Assembly (NCBI GenBank): GCA_958496175.1
Contig: OY292277.1
Coordinates: 20,354,282-20,418,281 of the forward strand
Length of the DNA stretch: 64,000 bases
Direction: 5' to 3'
Origin: Sisyra terminalis
Lineage: Eukaryota > Arthropoda > Insecta > Neuroptera > Sisyridae
Shown piece after piece: positions 1 through 10,800 of this stretch (its first letter is position 1; the number at the start of each line of letters is the position of its first letter). The notes below the pieces were generated by a model. The model searched no databases. It was not told the origin of the DNA and saw nothing but the letters and a program-made list of their open reading frames with translations. The position numbers and the translations under genes were made by a program.

Positions 1-115
1 ATTCATAAACTTACTTGTTAGAATAAACTAAACGGTTATTATTTGAAAGAAGTTAATGATAAAATCCACACTTTATTTCCTAACTGTGGCCTTCGTATAA
101 TATAGAAAATTTTAG

Positions 116-3100
116 ATTTCAGATTTCTCAAAACTACATGGATCTGTATGTTTCATTTGCGTTGCAAAAATTCAATCTTGTTTCGAATTTAAAATTCTAT
201 GTCAGCAAGTAGACAATGCATTAAATACTCCTAATTATAGTGCAAGTTCGGAAATACTTCTATCCGACAATATACCCATAGAAGTAATTGAAGAAAATGA
301 GAAGAGGTCCTACGAAAAAAATACGAGTAATAGCAACAATAACAATAATGTAGAGTCTTTATCATGGGAACCCAGAGCAAATAATTTGACTATTAAAACT
401 GAGTTTGACGAGCTAATGGAAATTAAATCTGAAAATATACAAAAAGAAGTAATTGAAGAAAATGAAACGAAGTCCTACGAAAAAAAATCGATTAGTAGCA
501 ATAACAATAATAATACAGAGTTTTTATCATGGGAACCCACAGTAAATAATTTGACCATTAAAATTGAATTTGACGAAAAAATGGAAATTAAATCTGGAAA
601 TATACAAAAAGAAATAATTGAAGAAAATGAAACAAGATCCTACGAAAAAAATCCGGTTATTAGCAATAACAATAATAATACAGAGTCTTTATCATGGGAA
701 TCCACAGTAAATAATTTGACTATTAAAACTGAATTTGTCGAGCAAATGGAAATTAAAGAAGGTATGACTTTTAAATTAAACGTATTACAGTTTCCAAAGT
801 ACGAACCCAATTTTTACCAAAACCTAGAGCATAAAATTACTGATTAGATTTTCTTAACTTTCTCCCGAATTTTATAAAATGACCTGTTTACATTTTTTTT
901 TTGAATTTAATATGTATATTTAGCGTTGATTAAAGCCAACTAGTTGTATACATTATGTTAGAGCCTATTCACACGAGGCGTTTTGACCGCGTTTTGTCGC
1001 GCTTCAAAAAAACGCGGCGACTGAATTTTTGTTGCGCGTTAAACGCGCGTTTGAATACCATACCAATCTGGTCGTACGTTGAATAAAGACGAGACGTTTT
1101 GAGCGCAAAAATCTTTAGTTTGAAATTTAAATTTAATACAAAAAATAATATAATGCATAGGAAAAAATTAGCGTAGTATAAATACTTTCCCCGATACTAA
1201 GTACTCACATGTCATTTATGGCCTGGGAATCGTTAGTATTATCTGGTTCTATAAAATAGTTAATATTATCTGGTTCTGTAAAATAGTTAGTATTATCAGG
1301 AATACTGCTATCATACAAGTGTACTGATTCTGAGGCTGGAGGAGAACGAGATGGAAATGGTCGCGCTTTGTACAAGCGATTGGAAGTAGATCTCTCAGGT
1401 AGATAAACCGAGGAAAATGAACGAATGAATTATAAGTAGAAAACGAATGTCCATCCCGGTAGCTTTGAAGAGGAATGGCTTTCAGCTCATCGTACAAAGA
1501 CAAAATAAATAATTTGTCGGAATCTGGATCAGCAGATTTTGAATTCTCTCGTAAGGATTTCGCCTTCAATATTTGGATGAAATCTTCCTCTGTTTTGGTA
1601 GTATTTTCATTCGATGATCTCTTTCGCTTCGGTCTCGCCTCTTGTTGCGAAGAAGTTCCATCTGTCACCTCTTCTAGATCGTCGTCTACATCCTCGTCAT
1701 CTTCACTGTTAATTTTCTGATTATTCATCAAGCTATTCACAATTTCAAACCTTTCAAGACCCTGCCATTATGATCCATCTCCGAAATACATAATGACTGA
1801 CGCCTAAAAAACGCGCGTCTCGTGTGAACGCTGCGATAAGAAACAGTGCTTAGTCGTCAAACGCGCGACTTTTTGTCGCCGAGTTCTGCGGCGAGAGTGA
1901 CTGCTAGAAGCGTTTGTAGCGCTACAAACGTTGTCGCGTCGCTGCGTGTGAATGCTTCCATTTGTCCCTGTGCTTCGTCGAAACGCGCTTCTAAGCAGCG
2001 CGTTAGTCGCGCTGCTAAAAAACGCCTCGTGTGAATAGGCTCTTAATGTAATAAAAGAAAACTTTTTTGTTGCCCAAATTAATTAACCATCCCTTCTCAG
2101 GTCAATTTCCAAGTTTTTTTCCAAATTGTGGCTAATAAAATCTAAAAACTATCAAAAATTTATAAAGTGGTTATATATAATAACTTTGAAATAGTATGAA
2201 ATAATAATTTGGAAAAATTTTATAGAAGAAACCAGTGAGGATAATTTATCCAATAATTATGATTATGGAAAATTCTATTTGGACGAAATGTCTATGAGTA
2301 AAGACAATTTTGTACCGGAAGAAAATCCAATACCTTCTTTGGAGTATAAAAATCAGAAATCAACATCATCACGTTATAAAAAAAAGAAAGCTCGCAAGGG
2401 TTTAAAGAAAGGTTTGTACAAAAAATAATCAGTTTTAATTGTAACAAAATAATATAGTAGATAATTATTCATGTTACTGAGTTTTTATGAATATTTCTGC
2501 CATGTTTTCCATATAATAGTTAAATGATTTTAACCGCAAACAAATTATGCAACGGATTGAAAAGTTTATGTTTTATTATTTAAAACACAATAGAACTATA
2601 ATTTAGATATCTACAATATAAATATTTTAAAAATGAAAAAGAGAAACAAACTCTCCTTGGTAAAAAAAGGCAATTAGAGGCATTTTGAAATCATTACATA
2701 TAAAATATCGCTAATAACTTTAAATGGCTTCTAATGGGCTTTTTGGACATTTGAAAATGGTCCTTTTCAACCTTTTTTATGCCATTTTGAACTCATTACA
2801 AATAAATGCCTTTAATAACTCTAAACGACTTGTAATGGTTTTTTTTTGTGTGGGTAGATGTTCAAAAAAACCATTACAAGTCGTTTAAAGTTATTAAACG
2901 CATTTTAAATATATTGATTTCAGAATGCCTCTAAATGTCTTTTTTAACAGAGAAGAGTTGAGCACAATTATAATAATAGCAAATAGTACAGAAATGTTTT
3001 AAGACCAAGTAATAGTTTCCTTTTTATAAATCCCTGTTAAGCCGAAAATCATTTTACTATATCATCTAATTTTAGTTAATTCAATTTTATTTTTTTGAAG

Positions 3101-6093
3101 AATTAGAGAAATTTTCCTTTTACTGTTGCTAAGACTACAACGAACGATTGATCGCCATTCAACGGTCCATGCTTTGTAGGTGGTTCACTTTGAATATTGG
3201 CCAATTAATTGAACCAAGGATTAATCATAAAAAAATTTTAACTTTTTTAAAAACAAAGTAAATGAATTTGTTGGAGATGCAATCAAAACGTTCGAACACT
3301 CCGCATGTTTTGATCTATAATTATGTTGTTTAAGTTATGAGGACTATTATTTTTATTGCTTTAGAATTTAAAAGAAATCTTTTTTTCATGTTTCTCTGTG
3401 AAATATAAATACGAAAAATTTAATTGTGTTTAGTTTTAAATATAAATGCAATTTCTAAACTATGAAACTAAATAATAGGACCAAAATTACTAGATCGAAA
3501 ACAATTTCTTTAGTAACGATCACTAATTGTCGAATAGTTATTGCTATTTAGTGTTACTAAATAATAGTTATAATGTATGGTGTATTGTTTAAATAAATAT
3601 TAGTTTTTAGTGTAGATAAATACGTCGCACCTATAGAAAGAAATAAGTTACATTTATTCGGTACACAAATTTTTACGAAACCATGACAAGAAAAATGATA
3701 CAATATGCTCAGTAACATGAACAATTAGGATTTCGATATATCTCAATACCTACTTCTCTGTTTGGCAATTTTTTGAATTTCTTTACTTATAGTTAATGTA
3801 AAGTATAAAATAAAAATATATAATACTGTATGTGATACCTTATACTTTACCCATTTTTTTCTCAAGGATCGAAAAAATATTCAAAGAAGCAAATAACTTA
3901 TGCTTGTCCAGTTTGTGAAAAAACCTTTACATCTAAACAGACTTTTCAAGAACATTACCTGTGTCATAATGACGTGAAACCGTTTGCTTGTAATATTTGT
4001 AGTAAGTTTTTCATTCATAATTTTTTTTTTGTTACTGATATTTAGATTTCAGATATAACATTTAATAAATTTGAATTTTTGGAAGAACATCAATTGACTC
4101 ATGAAAATGAAACAAAAAATACGGCCTACGTTTGCAACATTTGTAGTAAGTTATCGATTTCAAGAATTATACAGTTTAATCAAATTATATTAAAAACAAT
4201 TGATAGATAAAACTTTCACTTCTTACAACAATTTATCAAGACATATGATAATTCAACATAGAAAAATCGAAGATAATAAGGTCATTGATTGTGGTAAGAA
4301 AATTTGTATAAAAATTATTATAATAATAAACTTTAAAAAATGCTTAAACATTGTTTTCTTTGTTTAATAGGTAATACGTTGAATGAACTTGATAAATCAG
4401 CGAAAAAGAAACTAATTGATTCAGCTCAAAAAACCAAAAAGCGTAAAAAAGAGAACATTTGTAATATTTGTGGTAGGTAATAGATTTTTTTTTCAATTGT
4501 TATGTACCATTACTTTATAACTACTAAGGTCGTTACCGAATCTATGGTTAATAAAAATCCTTAATCGAGAAATATCGAAAGTAATCTCGATATGAGGATC
4601 GAACCCAAAACCAGTTTTGGAGCGGTCACCTTGACCACTCGGCCACCAGTCGACTTAAAAAAATAATTATAATACCTAAAATATTTTTTTTATGATTTTA
4701 GACAAATTATTTACTTATCCAAGAAGTTTGGCTTTGCATAAATTAAATCATACGGTCTATAAACCGTTCGTCTGTGAAATTTGTGGTAAATAATATAAAA
4801 AATTCCATTTTCCTCCACTTTAAAAATTTTAAAACTCAATGTTTGGTTTTAGATAAAACATTTCATGAGGTCCGATTTTATAATGCACATATGTTTGCAC
4901 ATTCTAAAGAAAACACATACGCTTGCGATGTTTGTAGTAAGAGACTTGGAAATGTTAATTTAGTTCATGTCTAGGGATGCAACATTGCTCATAAAACATT
5001 GATATTAAAACATCGATGTTTATGAACGATATATCATTTTTTTCGATGGTTTTACAACCATTTAAATATATTTGTATAAAATATTTCTTAAATATTAATA
5101 TACGATACCGTAAAATTGTAAACTCCGTCAGTTTATCATCTGAAGTTGTTAGTTTATCTCAAGGTTTGTAAATTACACAGGTTGCTCCATTAGAAAAAAA
5201 AAATGACGTCATACGAAGAATTTTGAAATTGAATCAGTCTGAAGATATGTACGAATTTCTTCTGGATACGTCACGTAGCCACCATTAGGCCACCTGTGTA
5301 TTTTATAAACCTTGAGTTTACCTTAGTTAACCTAACCTACCATTGTTTTATAATCTAATGTGTTATATTATAAACTGAGGGAGTTTACAAATTTACGCTT
5401 ATGACTAAGAGAGGTATCTGTTTATGTGTGTAATTGTAAATGAACAGAATGGAAAGACACGCTATGACAAAATATCGTTTATAAAACATCGCTCATGAAA
5501 ACGATGTATCATCGATGTTTTGAATTTCAACATCGATGCTAAATTTTGATGTTTATAAACGATGTATCGATGTTTGAAACAATCGATGTATAGTTTGCAT
5601 CCCTACTCATGTCTATTTTAGGGACGTCAATATCTGGCAACGTTGCATTTTCTACTTTGTTTTTATTTTTTTTTTCACGAATAAATTGAGTTATAATGAA
5701 AATATAGCGGAAAAAAGAAAATTATACGGTATTAGAAATGAATTCACAAAAAAATCGTGAATTAATTTAGAAGCAAAGGAGAAAATACAAAGTTGTCAGA
5801 TATTGAGGTTCCTAAAAGGGTCTTAAGCCGATGGTTTTTTTAAATAAGTAGAATACTAATTCATTTTTGTAGCTCAATCTTTCGTCAAATCCAAAGAGTT
5901 GGTCAACCATAAAAAGTTTTTCCACGATGATAAAAGACCATTTGCTTGCAATATTTGCGGTAAGTGATGTAAGAAAAATTCTAATTGATTGTTGGTATAT
6001 TTATTTTACTTTTCAGCTAAAAGTTTTAATCAATCCAGGCATTTAAAAATGCATAAATGCGAATTCGAGATGGATAAACTATTAATTTTATAA
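116..6093 (+). CDS. ZAD-C2H2 zinc finger protein, 5' end outside window
   Basis: Probable DNA-binding nuclear protein of the insect ZAD zinc finger class. Exons read: 116-761, 2226-2411, 3867-4001, 4053-4145, 4207-4293, 4371-4472, 4702-4785, 4853-4936, 5873-5959, 6017-6093; phases join to 526 residues with no internal stop. The first exon carries the second half of a ZAD (C-x2-C at CFIC followed by a later Cys in FEFKILC), then a 55-residue unit repeated about three times, rich in Asn and acidic residues. The 2226 exon ends in a basic KKKKARKGLKK stretch. Downstream come seven complete C2H2 fingers and one degenerate segment (4371-4472) lacking the histidines. Introns interrupt nearly every finger just after the second Cys codon. 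The exon with the start codon and first ZAD cysteines must lie upstream of base 1. No orthologue name is recognised; targets are unknown. Introns carry several transposons. Confidence 0.8.
281..760 (+). repeat. 55-codon in-frame tandem repeat (about 3 units)
   Basis: Units begin at 281, 446 and 611, an exact spacing of 165 bases (55 codons), the last one incomplete. Each unit contains EVIEENE or EIIEENE, SYEK, a run of Asn, SLSWE or FLSWE, and NNLTIK followed by TEF or IEF. The repeat keeps the reading frame of the ZAD zinc finger gene. Confidence 0.85.
961..2042. mobile_element. PIF/Harbinger-like DNA transposon relic
   Basis: The ends are inverted repeats (GAGCCTATTCACACGAGGCG at the left, its reverse complement at the right) and are flanked by the 3-bp duplication TTA at 958-960 and 2043-2045, the usual target of PIF/Harbinger elements. 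The subterminal parts are rich in CGCG-type motifs, unlike the AT-rich surroundings. On the minus strand (about 1740-1350) an open frame encodes an acidic stretch, a KRKRSS basic patch and a BESS-like end (DSDKLFILSLYDELKAIP), typical of the MADF/BESS accessory protein of such elements. No DDE transposase is present, so it is non-autonomous. It sits in an intron of the ZAD zinc finger gene. Confidence 0.75.
2650..2956. mobile_element. Foldback MITE
   Basis: Inverted repeats: outer CTCTCCTTGGTAAAAAAAGG against its imperfect complement near 2940-2956, and a strong inner hairpin around AACGACTTGTAATGG (about 2825) and CCATTACAAGTCGTT (about 2872). It has no coding capacity. A related fragment is at about 34063-34140. 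Located in an intron of the ZAD zinc finger gene. Confidence 0.6.
4505..4656 (-). repeat. tRNA-derived SINE copy
   Basis: Reads on the minus strand as a class II tRNA-like head (ACTGGTGGCCGAGTGG as A box, GGGTTCGATCC as B box) followed by a unique body ending in TTATAAAG-type sequence. It lies in an intron between zinc-finger exons and is one of nine copies in the window. Confidence 0.75.
4972..5605. mobile_element. hAT-type MITE
   Basis: Terminal inverted repeats TAGGGATGCAA and TTGCATCCCTA, flanked by an 8-bp target duplication TTCATGTC/CTCATGTC (one mismatch, 4964-4971 and 5606-5613), as made by hAT transposases. Subterminal ATCGATGTTT motifs recur on both sides. A second inverted repeat (about 5158-5335, CTCAAGGTTTGTAAA against TTTATAAACCTTGAG) looks like a nested element. 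Sits in a zinc-finger-gene intron. Confidence 0.75.
5610..5828. mobile_element. Foldback MITE, family of six copies (copy A)
   Basis: Shares the TCTGGCAACGTTGCATTTTC end and the middle CATAATGAAAAT, CGGTATTAGAA and GAATT blocks with copies at 20418, 20941, 31453, 31724 (half) and 34414. Left and right halves are inverted copies of each other. It directly abuts the hAT element before it. Confidence 0.7.
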
Positions 6094-6449
6094 CACTTTG
6101 TACAAACTTATTTGAAGTAAAAATACATATATCTTTAATAATATATTTTCTTTCTTCTTTAATAATTGAAAAAAGATTTCTCATTTCAAGGGATACTTGG
6201 GGAAAATATTCAAACAAGTCTCGATTCATTGTACATCTCTTAAATTGTCCGTTTTTCCCCAATTGACAGTACATATTGGAGTTATAATGATTTTATGTCT
6301 CCTTCTTTTGTCCAATTTCATTGTATCATTGTTCTTGTTTTTTTTAGTACAAACGTTAAACGATTTAAGTAATACACCAAATGGACCAAAGTTGATCATA
6401 GTGGAGTGTGCCCAATTGTTTGCATATTTGGGGATTACAAGTACTGACA

Positions 6450-6484
6450 AGCAGAGAAGAGAGACTTAGTCTCTCTTCTCTGCT
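6450..6484. repeat. Perfect 17-bp-stem hairpin upstream of the ZAD-MULE gene
   Basis: AGCAGAGAAGAGAGACT pairs perfectly with AGTCTCTCTTCTCTGCT across a single T. The motif GACAAG lies on both sides. It ends 65 bases before the ATG of the next gene, so it may be in its leader. Confidence 0.8.
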
Positions 6485-6549
6485 GACAAGTACCAAAATA
6501 GCTAATAGGAAATTATCCATCCAACATATTTATTATTATTTATTAAAAA

Positions 6550-8443
6550 ATGTCTTATGTTAAAAAGCTAAAAATATGTTTTCTTTGCTCTGAACGAGGT
6601 AGAAAAATGATATCCTTGCAAGAATATTTGAGCGAATGCAAAGGTCTATCGATGGCCCAAATTTTGCAAGATTTACACTTCTTAACTGTAAGTATAGTTC
6701 GTGAAATAATATGAACCTTCTCTTCATTATTTTTGAATATTCTCTATCAATACTACCTTAAGATTTCAGATGCTTCAAATCTTGACGAAGCTGTATGTTT
6801 TATTTGTACAGTGAAAATTCAGACTTGTTTCGAATTCAAAACGCTATGTATCCATAAGGAAAACACATTGAAAAATCTTACCTACATTTCAAATAAAAAG
6901 GCGCCAATTGATCCACTATTTATTCCATTTAAAAACACCAATCAAGAAAAGAAATTAGCAAACGGTACAGAACAATCCTGTGAAGGAAATTCAATAGAGT
7001 TTCGACCCAGGTAAATTAGTATTATTCGGGCAAAATCAATTACGAATATTTATTGTTGAACTCGAGTTTATTTTCAGCGAAAAGGGAAGACCGACGTTAG
7101 TATTGAATGATTTTATGTATTTCAAAGACAAACAAATCGATAATAAAACCTATTGGAAATGTGAATATTTCAAAACAAAAAAATGTAAAGCACGAGTTGT
7201 AACTGACCAAAATAATGTTCAAAAAAAATCTGGAGAACATTGTCATATTAGCGATGCTGCTCAACTTGAAGTTTCCAAATTTTTGGATAAAATTCGAAAT
7301 TCTGCGAAAACCACTCATGATTCTCCCCACAATATAATTTCCTCTCACGTGCCGGAAATCAATAGTTATTCAGCTCTATGTTTACCAAAAACCTACAACA
7401 TTAGTAGAACAATCCGAAACATCAGACATACAAATGATACAACTCCTCAATCCAGAAGTGAAATTATTTTTCCGGACGCATACAAACAAACTATCAATGG
7501 GGACGTATTCCTCCAATTTGATTCTGGACCTATCGATTCCCGAATTGTAATTTTTGGAACACATCAGTCGCTTAAGCTTCTAGAAAAATCAAATAACTGG
7601 TGCTTGGATGGAACGTTAAGCACAGTTCCTCATTTGTTCGAACAATTGTATATAATTTACGGATTCAACGAAGACTATACTATTCCTCTTTTATATGCGT
7701 TGCTTCCGGCTAAAACAGAAAGCACATATGTAACTTTCTTACAAGAAGTAAAAAACCTCTGCCCGGCATCTGCACCAAATTCAGTTTTGCTCGATTTTGA
7801 ACCGGCCATGATAAATGCAGTATCAATATTCTTCCCAGAAGCCGGCATTAGGGGATCTTTTTTTCATTTTTGCCAATGTGTATATAGGAAAATTCAATCA
7901 TCTAATCTACTAAATCAATTAAATAATGACGTAGAATTTGCTATAAACATAAGAATGTTAAACGCACTAGCATTCGTTCCAGTACAATGTGTTGAAGATG
8001 CATTTAATAGATTAAAGAAGACAGGTCTAATTCCAGTAGAAGCTCATCCGGTTTTACACTATTTTCAAGATACGTGGATAGGTCATTCAGATGGAATAAA
8101 TAGACGCCAAAATCCTACATTTCCTTATTTTTTTTGGAACTATTTTGATGTTACTGTAAGTGGATTACTTAAAATTAATAACGATATTGAATGTCATCAT
8201 AAAAGTTTTGAAAGTTATATAACCAAAAATCATCTAAATATATGGAAATTTTTGTATGCCATAAAAAAGAAACACTCTTTTAATGAATCTAAAATCGAGC
8301 AGTTGGTAGAAGGAGCACTTTCTACAACTCCAAAGAAAAAATATAAGGACTGTTTAAAACAAATATTAAATATTTTAGGAAGATTTGACCCCATTGTTAC
8401 TATACAATACTTAAGAGATATAGCTCTTAATATAAGTTATTAA
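6550..8443 (+). CDS. ZAD-FLYWCH-MULE transposase fusion protein
   Basis: Exons 6550-6687, 6763-7010 and 7078-8443 join in phase to 583 residues. Residues 1-80 form a ZAD: CFLC near the start and CFIC plus a later Cys in the second exon. Residues about 132-190 form a FLYWCH-type finger (FMYFK, TYWKC, KKCKARVVT, then HCH). Residues about 300-510 match the MULE (Mutator-like) transposase domain: Asp306 in CLDGT, Asp368 in LLDFEPAM, the FFHFCQ motif after it, and Glu500 in NNDIECHH, giving a plausible D-D-E triad. FLYWCH plus MULE alone is a known insect combination; a ZAD in front of it is unusual. It starts 456 bases after the ZAD zinc finger gene and shares its second ZAD exon. It could be a host-transposase fusion acting as a DNA-binding regulator or a live transposase gene; no terminal repeats were recognised around it. 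Confidence 0.8.
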
Positions 8444-8944
8444 TTTTATTTATTTATTATTTGAACAACTGACAATGGAATGTTACCATTTTTTAATTTT
8501 GTTCGGTGGCAAAACCAGCTACCATCATCGCGATATTATAGGTGTACTTAATTTATAAATGCTGGAGTTACATCCTCCGTTCAAGTTACCTCGAGTGATA
8601 ACACGCGACATAATGAGCTGATACGGTAGGGCTTCAGATATCAGTGAAGCGACTTGACGATATTTTTGTATTACCAAAAAATATTTTCGTTAAAATAAAA
8701 AAAGAAGTTTTAATACATTAGTTTTATTTTTTTATTAGAATGAAATCCTTAATTCGTATAAAACACCAACTGATTGTAAGGGATCATCTGTAAAAAAACC
8801 CAGCTTTTTTCGGATTTTTGGCTTCTTACTGTCCGATATTGTCACACTTTGAGGACCTATACAACATCAAATTATGTCATAATACCCCAAAAAAATGAAA
8901 AAATTTTACAGGTAATCTCTTACAAGTGTCTTTATAAATGAATG

Positions 8945-9072
8945 TTAAAGTTTTTAGCAGCTCTAGGGTTAATAGAAATCGAGAAATATCGAAAATTTGC
9001 TCAATACGAGATTCGAATCAAACACCTACCAGTTTTGGAGCGATCACGTTGATCACTCGACCACCTTTAGGC
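8945..9072 (-). repeat. tRNA-derived SINE copy, worn
   Basis: Minus-strand copy of the window's SINE; the CCAGTTTTGGAGCGATCACG block and the ATCGAGAAATATCGAAAATT body are clear, while the B box is altered (ATTCGAATC). Confidence 0.65.
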
Positions 9073-9658
9073 TTAATCATTTTTTTCCAATCGGAACCTA
9101 TTTTTGAATCCCCCCTCTTGTAGTGGATGTCTTTTACAAATGAACCCAAAGAAAAAAAAATGTAAAGAAAGCCCACTATATCGACTATACCTATCAATGC
9201 CAGGAAAAAGTTTAATTCAAATAGTTTTTATTTTATGTACTTTATTATTTATATATTTTCTCAAATAATTGTTAATGAAAAGTGTGGTCCTATTGTGTAC
9301 GAAACTTGATATCATTGATAGTTTCAGCGGAGCACATGCCTTAAGATCTAAATCCAAAGTAAGTAAATATAATTTCATCTGAGCATCATAACTTAATTTA
9401 TAATTAAAAGAAATTTAAAATTTAAACTTCCTTTTAACGTGTTGATATCTGATTCAAATTATGACTACTTAACCATTAAAATACCTCATTTGTATGTTTT
9501 TCTAATCAGTCGTTTTGACGATTTGGTATTAAAAAATTAGTTAAATTAAATACTGCAGTTATGTAGGGGCAACCAAATACACTCATTACTCTCCAATGTA
9601 TCGCATCAGAGTCTATATGTTTATGTTGCAATTAATATGTGGAAATCAATTATTATTA

Positions 9659-9810
9659 GCCTACTGGTGGCCGAGTGGTCTAGGACCGCTTCAAAACTGG
9701 TAGGTGATGGGTTCAATCCTCGTATCAAGCAAATTTTCAATATTTTTCAATTATGAATTTTATTAACCCTAGTCGATAAAGACTTTAGTAGTTATAAGGC
9801 GACGATAAAT
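9659..9810 (+). repeat. tRNA-derived SINE copy
   Basis: Plus-strand copy beginning GCCTACTGGTGGCCGAGTGG, with B box GGGTTCAATCC and the tail GTTATAAGGCGACGATAAAT. It ends without a poly-A tract. Confidence 0.75.
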
Positions 9811-10800
9811 AAGTTAAAAAAATTATTAAATGTATATGAATAAAAACAATTGAAAACAAGAAAAAAAGTATTTGGAAAGGTTGGATCAATGGAGAAAATT
9901 AAGTGGACGAATTGAGTCACAATTGTGAAAGTATTAAAAATAGTTAACGAAGTTAAAATTGCGGAGCAAAAAAAATCATATTTAATGTTATGGAAAGTAA
10001 TTTGGAAGGATCAAAGAAAAAGGAAAAAGATGGATTGAAATTCAGGCCTTATTAAAAAGAAGTATGGATTACTACCACTTAAAGAACCTCACCAGGGATT
10101 GGCGATGCTGGTGTTACACCAGTGGTGTATTCATTCATACGCGAAATAAAATCTGCCAAGATAATAAAAAAAGAAATTATGCTGAATATATTATTTATAC
10201 CATTGACTGTTTTTATAATTATATACATTATATATATATATATATATATATATGCGCTTTTATATCATCTATATCATCGATTTCTTTCAGTTTGATTTAG
10301 TTTTCTCTTAATTTTAACTTATTAAAACATTTGAGAATTTTTAAATACGGTTTTGTTTAAAGCAAAAATATAACTGTAGACTATTTTGTCCATTTAATTT
10401 AATTAGCTAATTTACATAAAAATTATGTTAACATCCTTCTGAGAAATTGAAAACCGGGTTTTTCGGATTTAATTACAAGGATCGAGTGGAAAATGATTTT
10501 TTTTAAAGAATCAGGATTTATTAAATATTCTCAATTATTGAAATTATGCTTTTTAAAGAGAAATTGGTATCAAAATTCAAACTTTATTTTATTATTTTAA
10601 AATCAAAATTTATAATGAATGATTGTTGCGTTACAGCGATCTGTAATATCGATTTAAAAATTAGGTTCTTATCTAAACTTGAAATAGAATTTCACGTACT
10701 TCACTTATAATCCGTAGATTTGATGGATGATGTGTTCATAATTGACGTACAAATCCTGAGAAAAAGTAAAAAATTGATTTCTAATTATAATTAAAAAGAA

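Larger units (their letters stand above)
8444..10800. other. Intergenic, repeat-bearing
   Basis: No supported gene. Holds two SINE copies (8945-9072 and 9659-9810), a TA dinucleotide run at about 10228-10253, and a stretch at about 9840-10170 that weakly resembles 38640-39090 (a shared line around ATGGATTGAAAT and CATTCATAC), perhaps the tail of an old dispersed element. The start of Ufl1 follows. Confidence 0.6.

Noticed and set aside
1475..1720. Open frame on the plus strand inside the Harbinger relic
   Set aside because: Serine-rich shadow of the minus-strand BESS fragment; no similarity of its own.
10228..10253. TA run as a possible promoter element of Ufl1
   Set aside because: Simple repeat more than 500 bases from the ATG; nothing ties it to transcription.
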